Shown: positions 8,339-17,648 of the stretch, piece by piece
How the letters are laid out: every line of letters begins with the position of its first letter
Numbering within the stretch: the stretch's first letter is position 1
NCBI RefSeq assembly: GCF_003946865.1
Contig: NZ_QXTH01000001.1
Location: 496,001 to 560,000, forward strand
Reading direction: 5' to 3'
DNA from: Antribacter gilvus
GTDB lineage: Bacteria; Actinomycetota; Actinomycetes; Actinomycetales; Cellulomonadaceae
DNA length: 64,000 nt
Made by a program: the position numbers and the translations under genes
The notes under the pieces: generated by a model
Told to the model about the DNA's origin: nothing
Databases searched by the model: none
The model's input: the letters and a program-made list of their open reading frames with translations, nothing else

Positions 8339-9694
8339 TCAGCTGTCGGACGCGTTGGCGGCAGCGGCCTGCTCAGCGGCTGCGTTCGCCTCGTCGAGCA
8401 GAGCCTGCATGCGCGGCTGCACCTCGGCAAGGTACTCGGCGGCGGGCTGCTGGCCGTCGATCACCGGCTGGATGTTGGTCCACAGCTCGTCGTACCAGGC
8501 GGCACCGTACGTGAAGGCGGCGGGCATCGGGCGACCGTAGTCCTCGACGACGTCCAGGAACTCCTGGCGGTTGGCGGGCTCGGCGCCCTCCTCGGCGGCC
8601 CACTCGGCAGCCATGTCCTTCAGGTTCGGCACCTGGATGCCGGCCTCGACCAGCGTGGTCTGCGCCGTCTCGTCCGCGGACAGGTAGGTGACGAGCTGCA
8701 CGGCCTCCTCCGGCATGGCGGTCGTCGCCGAGGCGCCGATACCGAGCGAGCCGATCCAGGTGGCGGGCTCACCGGTGGAGCCGGCCGGGAACGGGATGAG
8801 GTCGTACTCGAAGTCGAGCTCGTTGTAGACGCTGACGTCCCACGGGCCCACCGGGAAGAAGGCGAGCTCGCCCGCCATCCAGCGCTGGTACGTGTCGAGC
8901 GTGGCGGCCTGCTCCGCGTTCGGCGTGACCTTGTGGACGTTGGACAGGTCGGCGATGTACTGCAGCGCCTCCGCCATCTCGGGGGTGTCCACGGTGACCT
9001 CGGTGTGGTCCTCGTTGGTCCAGTCGGCGCCGTTGCTCCAGGCGAAGCCCTGCGAGTTCCACTGGACGTTGAGGCCGGTGCCCCACTGGTCCACCTCGCC
9101 GTCGCCGTCGGTGTCCTTCGTGGTGGCCTTCAGGACCTCGAGCCACTGGTCCCACGTGTAGGGCTCGTCGACGCTCGGCAGCGGGATGCCCTCGGCCTCG
9201 AGCATCGTCTTGTTGTAGCCCATCGCGAACGGGCCCACGTCCTTCGGCAGGCCGTACATGCGGCCCTCGGGCGTGCCCTGGAGCTTGCCGTCGTAGCGGT
9301 ACGAGTTGACCCCGTACTCCCACATGTTGTCGAGGTCCACGTCCTGCTCCGCGACGTGGTCCGTGATGTCGAGCAGGATGCCGGAGGTCACGTAGGACTG
9401 GAGGCTGGCCTGCTCGATGTAGAAGACGTCAGGCACGTTGTTGCCGGCGATCGCGGCCTGAAGCTTGGTGGCGTACTGGTCGGCGTCGGTGACGACCACG
9501 TCGACCGTGACGCCGGTCTCCTCCTCGAAGCGGGAGATCGCCTCTTCGTACGCGGCCTTCTCGTCCTCGCCGCCACGGAACATGAACGTGAGCTTGCCGT
9601 CGTCGTCCGTGTTCGAGCCTGCGCCGCAGGCTGCAAGGGTGGTGGACAGGGCAATCGCGGCGACCATGCCGGCTGCCAGGCGTGACTTCTTCAT
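8339..9694 (-). CDS. Extracellular solute-binding lipoprotein of sugar ABC importer
   Basis: The protein has 451 residues from the ATG at 9694, chosen because GAGAGG lies 8 nt upstream. A lipoprotein signal peptide ends in LAAC with the acylated Cys at residue 23. The body (KLTFMFRGGEDEKAAYEEAI...) fits family 1 solute-binding proteins, which capture oligosaccharides outside the membrane and deliver them to MalF/MalG-type permeases. It is first in the leftward operon. Two LacI-type operator-like palindromes lie in the 247-bp divergent region shared with the second GH51 gene. The ligand is inferred to be an arabinose-containing oligosaccharide. Confidence 0.92.
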   Translation of the reverse strand: MKKSRLAAGMVAAIALSTTLAACGAGSNTDDDGKLTFMFRGGEDEKAAYEEAISRFEEETGVTVDVVVTDADQYATKLQAAIAGNNVPDVFYIEQASLQSYVTSGILLDITDHVAEQDVDLDNMWEYGVNSYRYDGKLQGTPEGRMYGLPKDVGPFAMGYNKTMLEAEGIPLPSVDEPYTWDQWLEVLKATTKDTDGDGEVDQWGTGLNVQWNSQGFAWSNGADWTNEDHTEVTVDTPEMAEALQYIADLSNVHKVTPNAEQAATLDTYQRWMAGELAFFPVGPWDVSVYNELDFEYDLIPFPAGSTGEPATWIGSLGIGASATTAMPEEAVQLVTYLSADETAQTTLVEAGIQVPNLKDMAAEWAAEEGAEPANRQEFLDVVEDYGRPMPAAFTYGAAWYDELWTNIQPVIDGQQPAAEYLAEVQPRMQALLDEANAAAEQAAAANASDS

Positions 9695-9766
9695 CACACG
9701 ATCCTCTCGGGTACCAGGTGTGCGAGCGAAGAGTGCACCCTGGAGCTGCATCCTCGTCGACCCGCC

Positions 9767-9784
9767 ATTTACATCGATGGAAAT
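9767..9784. promoter_or_regulatory. LacI-type operator upstream of ABC importer
   Basis: ATTTACATCGATGGAAAT is an 18-bp palindrome with one mismatched pair and a central CG. It lies about 73 bp upstream of the solute-binding protein start, in the divergent intergenic region. It is probably an operator for a LacI-family repressor. Confidence 0.6.
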
Positions 9785-9869
9785 TCACCGACGGTCACAC
9801 GGTGGCACGCCGGTGCGGTAGCGGTCAAGTGGGCCTTGTCACGGAGTCACAACAATGCTTCACTGTCGC

Positions 9870-9885
9870 TCTACAACGATGTACT
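9870..9885. promoter_or_regulatory. LacI-type operator upstream of second GH51
   Basis: TCTACAACGATGTACT has a left half identical to the perfect operator at 4014 (TCTACAAC) and a degenerate right half. It lies about 56 bp before the GH51 start and suggests control by the same regulator. Confidence 0.6.
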
Positions 9886-9941
9886 ACCGACCCGGCCGCG
9901 CGTTGCCGCTCCCCGGGAGCACGCCGAGAGGAACTCGCTTC

Positions 9942-11453
9942 ATGCACTCCGCAACCCTCACGCTCGACCCTGCCTTCGTCGTCGGACCTGTACGGCGACG
10001 GACCTTCGGGACGTTCGTCGAGCACCTGGGCCGTTGCGTGTACACCGGCATCTACGAGCCGGGGCACCCCACAGCCGACGCCGACGGGTTCCGTGGCGAC
10101 GTCCTCGAGCTCACCCGCGAGCTGGGCGTCTCCACCGTCCGCTACCCGGGCGGCAACTTCGTCTCCGGGTACCGCTGGGAGGACGGCGTCGGACCGGTCG
10201 AGGAGCGCCCCACGCGCCTCGACCTGGCCTGGCACTCCTCCGACCCCAACACCGTGGGCGTCGACGAGTTCCTGCGCTGGTCCAAGGCCTCCGGCACCGA
10301 GCCGATGATGGCCGTCAACCTGGGCACCCGGGGCGTCCAGGAGGCCCTTGACCTGCTGGAGTACTGCAACGTGCCGGGCGGCTCGTTCTGGTCCGACAAG
10401 CGCCGGGCCAACGGCGTCGAGGACCCGTACCGCATCAAGATGTGGTGCCTGGGCAACGAGATGGACGGCCCCTGGCAGATCGGGCACAAGACCGCCCACG
10501 AGTACGGACGGCTGGCCGCCGAGGCCGCCCGCGCCATGCGGATGATGGACCCGGGCGTGGAGCTCGTCGTGTGCGGCTCGTCCAGCTCGGACATGCCTAC
10601 CTTCGGCGAGTGGGAGCGTGTGGTCCTCACCGAGACGTACGAGCACGTGGACCACATCTCGGCCCACGCGTACTACTGGGAGCAGGACGGCGACCTCGCC
10701 TCGTTCCTGGCCTCCGCGGTGGACATGGACCACTTCGTCGAGTCGGTCGCCGACACCGCGGACGCAGTGCGCGCCGCCGGCAAGCACACCAAGCGGATCA
10801 ACATCTCGTTCGACGAGTGGAACGTCTGGTACCAGAAGCGCGCCGAGTCCCGCCCGCCGTCGGGCGACGACTGGCCCGTGGCCCCCGTCCTCCTGGAGGA
10901 CCGGTACAACGTGGCCGACGCCGTCGTGGTCGGCAACCTGCTCATCTCGCTGCTGCGCAACACCGACCGCGTGCACGCGGCCTCGCTGGCCCAGCTCGTC
11001 AACGTGATCGCACCGATCATGACCGAGCCGGGCGGCCGTGCCTGGCGGCAGACCACGTTCCACCCCTTCTCGCTCACGTCGCGCCACGCCGCGGGCGAGG
11101 TGCTGCGCGTCGCCGTCGACGCCCCGGTCGAGGAGACCGCGAAGTTCGGCGAGGTGCCGGTCCTCGACGCCGTCGCCACCTACGACGCCGAGTCCGGCGA
11201 GGTCGTCCTCTTCGCTGTCAACCGCTCCGTGACCCAGCCGGTCACGCTCGACGTCGACCTGCGCGGCTTCCCGGGCCTCCAGGTCGTCGAGGCGCTGACC
11301 CTGGCGAACCCGGACCACACCTGGTCCGCGACCGCCGACGACGCCACCTCCGTGCTCCCGCAGGTCAACACCACCGCCAAAGTGGCCGACGACCGCGCCC
11401 GCGCCGAGCTGCCGCCCGTCTCGTGGTCGGTCGTCCGTCTGGGCCGGGCGTGA
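9942..11453 (+). CDS. GH51 alpha-L-arabinofuranosidase, second paralogue
   Basis: The protein has 503 residues from the ATG at 9942, which has GAGAGGAA about 9 nt upstream; the more upstream in-frame ATGs lack a ribosome-binding site and would add a non-conserved tail. The acid/base Glu173 is in GNEMDGPW and the nucleophile Glu292 in SFDEWNVW. There is no signal peptide, so it should cleave imported arabino-oligosaccharides in the cytoplasm. It is closely related to the enzyme at 4057 but differs around residues 300-330 (RAESRPPSGDDWPVAPV), next to the active site. Its TGA overlaps the GTG of the following GH43 gene, indicating translational coupling. Confidence 0.94.
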   Translation: MHSATLTLDPAFVVGPVRRRTFGTFVEHLGRCVYTGIYEPGHPTADADGFRGDVLELTRELGVSTVRYPGGNFVSGYRWEDGVGPVEERPTRLDLAWHSSDPNTVGVDEFLRWSKASGTEPMMAVNLGTRGVQEALDLLEYCNVPGGSFWSDKRRANGVEDPYRIKMWCLGNEMDGPWQIGHKTAHEYGRLAAEAARAMRMMDPGVELVVCGSSSSDMPTFGEWERVVLTETYEHVDHISAHAYYWEQDGDLASFLASAVDMDHFVESVADTADAVRAAGKHTKRINISFDEWNVWYQKRAESRPPSGDDWPVAPVLLEDRYNVADAVVVGNLLISLLRNTDRVHAASLAQLVNVIAPIMTEPGGRAWRQTTFHPFSLTSRHAAGEVLRVAVDAPVEETAKFGEVPVLDAVATYDAESGEVVLFAVNRSVTQPVTLDVDLRGFPGLQVVEALTLANPDHTWSATADDATSVLPQVNTTAKVADDRARAELPPVSWSVVRLGRA

Positions 11454-12505
11454 GGGCCCGGACGGTGCTCGGGGCCGGGATCGGCGTGGTCGTCGTCGCG
11501 GGGCTTGCGGTCGGTGCGATGGCCCTGCGCGGCGTCCCCTTCGGGGGCTCCGGCCAGGGTGAGTCGGACGGCGACCCGACCGGGCTGCCGCTCGACGGTG
11601 ACCTGCGCACCCACGACCCCGCCCTCGTGGTGGGGGAGCCGGGCGAGCCGTGGTTCGTGTACTCGACCGGTGACGTGAGGGTCGGCTTCGGCGCCCCCCA
11701 GATCCGCCGCTCCGACGACGACGGACGCACCTGGGCGATGGTCGGTACGGCCTGGGACCAGGATGACGACCCCGCGTGGGTGCGGGAGGAGCTCGACGGC
11801 GTCACGAACTTCTGGGCGCCCGAGCTCTACCACCACGACGGCACCTGGTACCTGTACTACTCGGCGTCGACGTTCGGCTCCAACAACTCCGCGATCGGCC
11901 TGCGGACGGGCACCACGCTCGACCCCGCCGACCCCGACTTCGGGTGGACCGACCAGGGGCTGGTGGTGCGCTCGACGTCGGGCGACAACCACTGGAACGC
12001 GATCGATCCGGGCATCGTGGAGGACGCGGACGGCAAGCCCTGGATGGTCTACGGGTCGTTCTGGGGCGGGATCCAGATGCTCCCGCTCGAGTGGCCGAGC
12101 GGCAAGGTCGCCGAGGGCGCGGAGCCCGTGCAGATCGCCTCCCGCGTGGGCATGACCGACAACGCGATCGAGGCGCCCTACCTCTACGCCCGCGACGGCT
12201 GGTACTACCTCTTCGTCTCGTGGGACCGCTGCTGCCGCGGGACGGACTCCACGTACAAGATCGTGGTGGGCCGGTCGCGCGACGTCACCGGGCCGTTCGT
12301 CGACGTGGAGGGCCGCGACATGGCCCTCGGCGGTGGCACGGTCGTGCTGGAGACCAGCGGTTCGATGGTGGGCCCGGGCGGGCAGTCCGTCTCGCGCGAC
12401 CACCTCGGCTTCCACTTCTACGACGCCGACGACGGCGGCCTGTTCCGCCTCGCGATCCACGAGCTCGCCTGGACCGAGGACGGCTGGCCGGAGGTCTCGG
12501 GCTGA
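11450..12505 (+). CDS. GH43 endo-arabinanase-like enzyme, membrane-anchored or secreted
   Basis: The start is the GTG that overlaps the upstream TGA (GTGA), giving 351 residues. An N-terminal hydrophobic segment (VLGAGIGVVVVAGLAVGAMA) serves as signal peptide or anchor. The five-bladed propeller carries the GH43 triad: base Asp in THDPALV, Asp in NAIDPGIVED, and acid Glu in AIEAPYLY. Motifs NFWAPELYHHDGTWYLYYSAS and GSFWGGIQM match alpha-1,5-L-arabinanases. It probably cuts the arabinan backbone outside the membrane, feeding the ABC importer and intracellular GH51 enzymes. The CC pair in WDRCCRGT is also common in this group. Confidence 0.9.
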   Translation: MRARTVLGAGIGVVVVAGLAVGAMALRGVPFGGSGQGESDGDPTGLPLDGDLRTHDPALVVGEPGEPWFVYSTGDVRVGFGAPQIRRSDDDGRTWAMVGTAWDQDDDPAWVREELDGVTNFWAPELYHHDGTWYLYYSASTFGSNNSAIGLRTGTTLDPADPDFGWTDQGLVVRSTSGDNHWNAIDPGIVEDADGKPWMVYGSFWGGIQMLPLEWPSGKVAEGAEPVQIASRVGMTDNAIEAPYLYARDGWYYLFVSWDRCCRGTDSTYKIVVGRSRDVTGPFVDVEGRDMALGGGTVVLETSGSMVGPGGQSVSRDHLGFHFYDADDGGLFRLAIHELAWTEDGWPEVSG

Positions 12506-12514
12506 TGCCTCCCC

Positions 12515-12576
12515 GCCGTGGGTGCACGAATGGTCGCCTGACCGGGCTGTATGTCGTCCATTCGTGTACCTACGGC
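12515..12576. terminator. Inverted repeat after the GH43 gene
   Basis: The 19-nt arms (12515-12533 and 12558-12576) match at 17 positions and begin 9 bp after the GH43 stop. It is a probable terminator for the GH51-GH43 operon. The core reads GGTGCACGAATGG. Confidence 0.7.
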
Positions 12577-12721
12577 CCGTCAGCTGACGGGGGTGGCGCC
12601 CCGGCCTGAGATCCGCTTCGGCACACGTCGCCTGCACAAGGGGCTGACCAAGCACCACCACCGTATTGTCGATACCTGATCGAGACTCGATCGTGACCGC
12701 GCTGATTTTGACCTGCGGCCA

Positions 12722-12738
12722 TGTGAGCGTTAACAATC
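12722..12738. promoter_or_regulatory. LacI-family operator upstream of ChvE-like gene
   Basis: TGTGAGCGTTAACAATC matches the TGTTAGCGCTAACA operator class at 12 of its first 14 positions and resembles the E. coli lac operator half TTGTGAGCG. It lies 53 bp before the ChvE-like start, so this importer is probably LacI-controlled. The half-sites differ from the TCTACAAC type, so a different regulator may bind. Confidence 0.6.
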
Positions 12739-12790
12739 GAGAGGTTCGCCGGACGGTGGTGTTCGGCATGCTTGGGAAAGAGGAGACGTC

Positions 12791-13945
12791 ATGGCAAGGA
12801 AGCTCTGGCACACCCGTGCGCTGGCTGCGGCCACGACCGGTGTGATGGCCTTCGCGCTCGCCGCCTGCGGCGGGACCGGCGCGGGCGGCGGCGGCAACGG
12901 TGGTGCGGGTGACGGTGAAGAGGGCGGCCTGGTCGGCGTCGCGATGCCGACCCAGACCTCGGAGCGGTGGATCGCCGACGGCGAGGCCGTCCAGTCGGGT
13001 CTCGAAGAGGCCGGGTACGAGGTCGACCTGCAGTTCGCGGGCGACGACATCCCGACCCAGCAGCAGCAGGTCGACGCGATGATCAACGCGGGAGCCGAGG
13101 CGCTCATCATCGCCGCGATTGACGGGACGGCCCTCGCGGGCCAGCTGGAGGCCGCCGCGGCCGCCGGCATCCCGGTGATCTCGTACGACCGCCTGATCCG
13201 CGACTCGGAGAACGTGGACTTCTACGTCTCCTTCGACAACGAGCAGGTCGGCGTCCAGCAGGCCACCTCGCTGCTCATGGGCCTCGGCCTGGTCGACGAG
13301 AGCGGCGAGCCGGTCTCGGACGCGCCCGCCGGGCCGTTCAACGTCGAGCTCTTCGCCGGGTCGCTGGACGACAACAACGCGCACTTCTTCTGGAAGGGCG
13401 CGATCGACACCCTGCAGCCGTACATCGACGAGGGCACCCTGGTGGTCCCCTCGGGGCAGACCACCATCGAGCAGGCAGCGACCCAGCGCTGGCTGCAGGA
13501 GGTCGCGCAGAAGCGCATGGAGGACCTCCTCACCGCGAACTACGGTGACAAGAAGGTCGACGGCGTGCTGGCGCCCTACGACGGTCTTTCGCGCGGCATC
13601 ATCGAGGCGCTCCGCTCCGCGGGCTACGCCGACGACGCCATGCCGGTCGTCACCGGCCAGGACGCCGAGATCGCGTCGGTCAAGCTGATCGCCGACGGCG
13701 TGCAGTACGCCACGATCTTCAAGGACACGCGTCTGCTCGCCGAGCAGGCCGTCATCGCGACCGAGGCGTACCTCGCAGGCGAGGAGCCTGAGGCGAACAA
13801 CACCGAGGACTACGACAACGGCGAGAAGATCGTGCCGTCGTACCTGCTCGAGTCCACGATCGTCACCAAGGACAACATCCAGTCCGCCCTGGTCGACACG
13901 GGCTACTGGACGGCCGAAGAGGTCGAGTCCGGCGTGGCGGAGTGA
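12791..13945 (+). CDS. chvE: ChvE-like sugar-binding lipoprotein
   Basis: The 384-residue lipoprotein has Cys26 in the lipobox FALAACGG. The body belongs to the class I monosaccharide-binding family (VGVAMPTQTSERWIADGE ... IPVISYDRLIRDSENVDFYVSFDNEQVG), which fits ChvE, the binding protein of GguAB/MmsAB-type transporters for L-arabinose, xylose, galactose and other monosaccharides. AGAGGAG precedes the ATG. Together with the following ATPase and permease it forms a complete CUT2 importer. Placement after arabinan-degrading enzymes suggests L-arabinose as a main substrate, which is inference. Confidence 0.9.
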   Translation: MARKLWHTRALAAATTGVMAFALAACGGTGAGGGGNGGAGDGEEGGLVGVAMPTQTSERWIADGEAVQSGLEEAGYEVDLQFAGDDIPTQQQQVDAMINAGAEALIIAAIDGTALAGQLEAAAAAGIPVISYDRLIRDSENVDFYVSFDNEQVGVQQATSLLMGLGLVDESGEPVSDAPAGPFNVELFAGSLDDNNAHFFWKGAIDTLQPYIDEGTLVVPSGQTTIEQAATQRWLQEVAQKRMEDLLTANYGDKKVDGVLAPYDGLSRGIIEALRSAGYADDAMPVVTGQDAEIASVKLIADGVQYATIFKDTRLLAEQAVIATEAYLAGEEPEANNTEDYDNGEKIVPSYLLESTIVTKDNIQSALVDTGYWTAEEVESGVAE

Positions 13946-13957
13946 TCCTTCTGTAGC

Positions 13958-13995
13958 GCCGAGGTTCCTGGCTCTTGTCGGCCAGGAACCTCGGC
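13958..13995. terminator. Perfect 15-bp hairpin between binding protein and ATPase genes
   Basis: The arms (13958-13972 and 13981-13995) are perfectly complementary around an 8-nt loop and read GCCGAGGTTCCTGGC. It lies inside an operon, so it more likely sets the higher expression of the binding protein (partial termination or 3'-end protection) than ends transcription outright. Confidence 0.75.
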
Positions 13996-14040
13996 TTCGC
14001 CGTCGGCCCCGGCCGACATCGTGACGAGCAAGGACAAGGC

Positions 14041-15612
14041 ATGGCCGAGACCAGCTCCCCGAACATCCTCGAGATGCGGGGCATCACCAAGACCTTCCCC
14101 GGTGTGAAGGCCCTGTCGGACGTGAACCTGACCGTCCGGCGCGGCGAGATCCATGCGATCTGCGGCGAGAACGGCGCCGGCAAGTCGACCCTGATGAAGG
14201 TGCTGTCGGGCGTCTACCCGCACGGCACCTACGACGGGGAGATCGTCCTCGACGACACTCCGGCCGAGTTCGGGTCCATCAACGACTCCGAGGCCAAGGG
14301 CATCGTCATCATCCACCAGGAGCTTGCCCTGGTGCCGTTCCTCTCGATCGCCGAGAACATCTTCCTCGGCAACGAGCAGCTCGGGTCGAACGGACTCATC
14401 GACTGGCACCGCACCAACGACGAGGCGGCGAAGCTGCTCGCGCGCGTGGGCCTCCGAGAGCGTCCGACGACGCCGATCCAGGCACTCGGAGTGGGCAAGC
14501 AGCAGCTCGTCGAGATCGCCAAGGCGCTGTCGAAGGAGGTGCGCCTGCTCATCCTCGACGAGCCGACCGCCGCCCTCAACGACACCGACTCGGAGCACCT
14601 GCTGGGCCTGCTGCGCACGCTCCAGGACGAGGGCGTCACGTCGATCATGATCTCCCACAAGCTGGGCGAGATCGCCGACATCGCGGACCGCGTGACGATC
14701 ATCCGTGACGGGCGCACCATCGAGACGCTCGACGTCGACCTCAGCACGCAGGACTCGGTGTCCCTCCAGGACCGGATCATCCGCGGGATGGTGGGCCGCG
14801 ACCTGGAGCACCGCTTCCCCGAGCGGGAGTCGCACCCCGGCGAGGAGGTGCTCCGCGTCGAGGACTGGACGGTGTACCACCCGACCCAGCCGGGCCGCGT
14901 CGTCGTCGACCGCGCGAACCTGACGGTGCGCGCGGGCGAGGTGGTCGGCATCGCCGGGCTCATGGGCGCCGGACGGACCGAGCTGGCCATGTCGCTCTTC
15001 GGGCGCTCCTACGGCCGGGAGATCTCGGGCCGGGCGTTCGTGCACGGCAAGGAGGTGTCCGTGAAGGACGTCCCCGACGCCATCGACGCCGGCATCGCCT
15101 ACGTGTCCGAGGACCGCAAGCGCTACGGCCTCAACCTCATCGAGGACATCCGCCGGAACATCTCCGCGGCGGGGCTCGGGCGCATCTCGCGCAACGGCTG
15201 GGTGAACGCGCAGGAGGAGCTCAAGGTCGCGGAGGAGTACCGCGCGGCCATGAACATCCGCGCGCCCCACGTCCTCATGGAGGTCGGGAAGCTCTCGGGC
15301 GGAAACCAGCAGAAGGTCGTGCTGTCCAAGTGGCTGCACACGCAGCCCGAGGTGCTCATCCTCGACGAGCCCACGCGCGGCATCGACGTCGGCGCCAAGT
15401 TCGAGATCTACACCATCATCAACCGTCTGGTCGCGGACGGGAAGGCCGTGCTGGTCATCTCGTCGGAGCTGCCCGAGCTGCTCGGGATCTGCGACCGCAT
15501 CTACACGCTGGCCTTCGGCCGCATCACCGGCGAGGTCGACGTGGCCTCGGCGACCCAGGAGGGACTCATGGCACTCATGACGCAGGAGACCGCGCAGGAG
15601 GTGCGGGCATGA
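14041..15612 (+). CDS. gguA: Multiple-monosaccharide ABC transporter ATPase (GguA/MmsA type)
   Basis: The 523-residue ATPase contains two ABC modules, as in all CUT2 importers. The first has Walker [10 protein letters not shown], signature [15 protein letters not shown] and Walker [12 protein letters not shown]; the second has the degenerate P-loop GLMGAGRTE, signature LSGGNQQKV and Walker [13 protein letters not shown]. The ATG at 14041 follows AAGGACAAGGC; an earlier in-frame start at 13975 would lie in the upstream hairpin. The first signature (LGVGKQQ) is non-canonical, as is usual for GguA/MmsA. It powers uptake with the permease that overlaps by ATGA. Confidence 0.93.
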   Translation: MAETSSPNILEMRGITKTFPGVKALSDVNLTVRRGEIHAICGENGAGKSTLMKVLSGVYPHGTYDGEIVLDDTPAEFGSINDSEAKGIVIIHQELALVPFLSIAENIFLGNEQLGSNGLIDWHRTNDEAAKLLARVGLRERPTTPIQALGVGKQQLVEIAKALSKEVRLLILDEPTAALNDTDSEHLLGLLRTLQDEGVTSIMISHKLGEIADIADRVTIIRDGRTIETLDVDLSTQDSVSLQDRIIRGMVGRDLEHRFPERESHPGEEVLRVEDWTVYHPTQPGRVVVDRANLTVRAGEVVGIAGLMGAGRTELAMSLFGRSYGREISGRAFVHGKEVSVKDVPDAIDAGIAYVSEDRKRYGLNLIEDIRRNISAAGLGRISRNGWVNAQEELKVAEEYRAAMNIRAPHVLMEVGKLSGGNQQKVVLSKWLHTQPEVLILDEPTRGIDVGAKFEIYTIINRLVADGKAVLVISSELPELLGICDRIYTLAFGRITGEVDVASATQEGLMALMTQETAQEVRA

Positions 15613-16793
15613 ACGCCGCCGCCGACATCCGCGACCTGTTCACGCGGAACCTCCGCACCAGCGGTATCTACATCGCGTTCGTGGGGATCGTGGCGCTGTT
15701 CACCATCCTGACGAACGGCCGGCTGCTCAGCCCCGGGAACGTCACCAACCTGGTGCTGCAGTACTCGTACATCCTGATCCTCGCGATCGGCATGGTCATC
15801 GTGATCATCGCCGGGCACATCGACCTGTCGGTGGGCTCGGTCGTGGCTCTCACCGGCGCCGTCTCGGCCGTCCTCGTGGTGCGCGAGGGCATGCCGTGGT
15901 GGGTCGGCGTGCTGGCGGGCCTGGGGGTGGGCCTCGCGGTAGGGGCGTGGCAGGGGTTCTGGGTGGCGTACGTCGGCATCCCGGCGTTCATCGTGACCCT
16001 GGCGGGCATGCTCCTGTTCCGCGGCCTCACGCTCCAGGTCCTGAACAACGTCTCGCTGTCGCCGTTCCCGAAGGAGTACGGGAACCTCGGCCGCGGGTTC
16101 CTCAACGGGCTCCTCGGCGGGTACGGGTACGACACGTTCACGCTCCTGATCTTCGCGATCGCGGTCGTCGGCTTTGCCGTGTCCTCGTGGCGCTCCCGCC
16201 GGGCCAAGCTCGCCTACCGCCAGCACGTCGAGGCGATGGGCCTGTTCGTGGCGAGGATCGTGGCCGTGGCCGCGGTCGCCATGTGGTTCGCCTGGCAGCT
16301 CGCCACGAGCCGTGGCCTGCCGATCGTGCTGATCGTCCTGGCGGTCCTGGTCCTCACCTACGCGGCGGTCACCAAGAGCAGCGTGTTCGGCCGTCACGTG
16401 TACGCGATCGGCGGGAACCTGTCCGCTGCCCAGCTCTCGGGCGTGCGGGTCAAGCGGGTCAACTTCCTGATCTTCCTCAACATGGGCTTCCTGGCGTCCG
16501 TCGCCGGCGTCGTCTACTCGGCACGGTCCAACGCGGCCCAGCCGGGTGCGGGCAACATGTTCGAGCTCGACGCCATCGCCGCCTGCTTCATCGGCGGCGC
16601 GGCGGTCTCCGGCGGTATCGGTACGGTGCCGGGCGCCATGATCGGTGGCCTCATCATGGCGGTCATGTCGAACGGCATGTCGCTGCTGGGCATCGACCAG
16701 TCGGTCCAGCAGGTGGTGAAGGGCATCGTCCTGCTCCTCGCCGTCGCGTTCGACGTCTGGAACAAGCGCCGGGCCACGGAGGCCCGCGCCTGA
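15609..16793 (+). CDS. gguB: Multiple-monosaccharide ABC transporter permease (GguB/MmsB type)
   Basis: The ATG overlaps the TGA of the ATPase gene (ATGA), giving a 394-residue membrane protein with about ten hydrophobic helices. Segments such as [24 protein letters not shown], and an unusually long middle region with [21 protein letters not shown], match GguB/MmsB, which is longer than RbsC/XylH permeases. It forms the channel for the ChvE/GguA importer. The operon ends at the large inverted repeat beginning about 20 bp downstream. Confidence 0.92.
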   Translation: MNAAADIRDLFTRNLRTSGIYIAFVGIVALFTILTNGRLLSPGNVTNLVLQYSYILILAIGMVIVIIAGHIDLSVGSVVALTGAVSAVLVVREGMPWWVGVLAGLGVGLAVGAWQGFWVAYVGIPAFIVTLAGMLLFRGLTLQVLNNVSLSPFPKEYGNLGRGFLNGLLGGYGYDTFTLLIFAIAVVGFAVSSWRSRRAKLAYRQHVEAMGLFVARIVAVAAVAMWFAWQLATSRGLPIVLIVLAVLVLTYAAVTKSSVFGRHVYAIGGNLSAAQLSGVRVKRVNFLIFLNMGFLASVAGVVYSARSNAAQPGAGNMFELDAIAACFIGGAAVSGGIGTVPGAMIGGLIMAVMSNGMSLLGIDQSVQQVVKGIVLLLAVAFDVWNKRRATEARA

Positions 16794-16810
16794 GACAGGC
16801 GCCCGGCTCG

Positions 16811-16880
16811 CGAGAGAGGCGTCAGCCGGCCGAGATGGGCGTCCTGGACGCCTCTCTCGCCGGCTGACGCCTCTCGCGCG
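16811..16880. terminator. Complex inverted repeat after gguB
   Basis: A perfect 17-bp stem (16814-16830 with 16859-16875, GAGAGGCGTCAGCCGGC) encloses a smaller hairpin (GGCGTCC/GGACGCC). The unit GACGCCTCTC is repeated on the right side. It is the probable terminator of the monosaccharide importer operon and ends 20 bp before the next start. Confidence 0.75.
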
Positions 16881-16887
16881 TCTGGGA

Positions 16888-16893
16888 GACAAT
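16888..16893 (+). promoter_or_regulatory. -10-like hexamer for leaderless TetR gene
   Basis: GACAAT lies 6 bp before the GTG at 16900, the spacing expected when transcription starts at the start codon. No ribosome-binding site is present. Confidence 0.4.
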
Positions 16894-16899
16894 CGGCTG

Positions 16900-17559
16900 G
16901 TGCCCGACGACGTCCCGCCCGCCGACCTGCCCGGCTCGCCTCCCGCCGAGGCGCGGCGGGGCAGGCGGCCTGCCGGCCAGGACGCACGCGCCGAGATCCT
17001 GGGGGCCGCCCGGACGGAGTTCGTCGAGCGGGGCTACGAGGCCGCGTCGCTCCGGTCCGTCGCCCGGCGGGCGGGCGTGGACCCCGGGACCGTCCGGCAC
17101 TGGTTCGGCGACAAGCAGCGGCTGCTGACCGCCACGGTCGGGCTGGGCGACGTCGACCCGGCCGCCGTGGTCCGGGCCGTGCTCGACGGGCCTCCCGAGG
17201 GTCTGGGGGAGCGGCTCGTGCGGGCGGTCGTCGGCCTCTGGGACACCGACTACGGCGACACCGTCCGGATCGTCCTGCCCGCCGTGCTCGCGGACCCGGA
17301 GCTGCGGGCCCTCATGCCGCAGTTCCTCGGAGCCGAGCTCCTGGGGCCGATCGTCGGGCGCCTCGGCGCCGACCGGCCGACGTTGCGGGCGGCCCTCGTC
17401 GCGTCGCAGCTGGCGGGGGTGCTCCTCACCCGGTACCTGGTCCGCCTCGAGCCGCTCGCCGCGCTCACCGCCGACGACCTCGCGGCCCTCCTGGGCCCCA
17501 CGCTGCAGCGGTACCTCACGGGAGACCTGCCGCCCGGCGTCGTCCCGCCCGCGAGATAG
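16900..17559 (+). CDS. TetR-family transcriptional regulator
   Basis: The 219-residue protein begins with a Pro/Gly-rich tail and then an N-terminal TetR helix-turn-helix (ARAEILGAARTEFVERGYEA ... VARRAGVDPGTVRHWFGDK). The C-terminal domain ends with LLGPTLQRYL, a TetR_C-like layout common in regulators placed next to ABC-2 efflux genes. It is immediately upstream of a DrrAB-like ABC pair and a bacteriocin-type locus, so it most likely controls them. No clear operator palindrome was identified. The start GTG has no Shine-Dalgarno but has a hexamer at leaderless spacing. Confidence 0.88.
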   Translation: MPDDVPPADLPGSPPAEARRGRRPAGQDARAEILGAARTEFVERGYEAASLRSVARRAGVDPGTVRHWFGDKQRLLTATVGLGDVDPAAVVRAVLDGPPEGLGERLVRAVVGLWDTDYGDTVRIVLPAVLADPELRALMPQFLGAELLGPIVGRLGADRPTLRAALVASQLAGVLLTRYLVRLEPLAALTADDLAALLGPTLQRYLTGDLPPGVVPPAR

Positions 17560-17648
17560 ACCGGCCCCGCAGGGACCTGTCTCGGCGACGCACGCCTCTC
17601 TCGGCGAGGGGGTTGCATCCCCGAGCCTCCGGGAGGAGAATTCCCCAC

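Noticed and set aside
9835-9853. TTGTCACGGAGTCACAA as a second Rex operator
   Set aside because: The left arm differs from TTGTGA, the spacing is one short, and the neighbouring genes are for arabinan use.
11180-13384. 734-residue antisense open frame across GH43 and ChvE-like genes
   Set aside because: It crosses two real genes and an intergenic hairpin with no recognisable motif.
17551-17610. Palindrome after the TetR gene similar to the 43-bp element
   Set aside because: Arms match poorly; it shares only the CTCGGCGA motif and was not counted as a copy.
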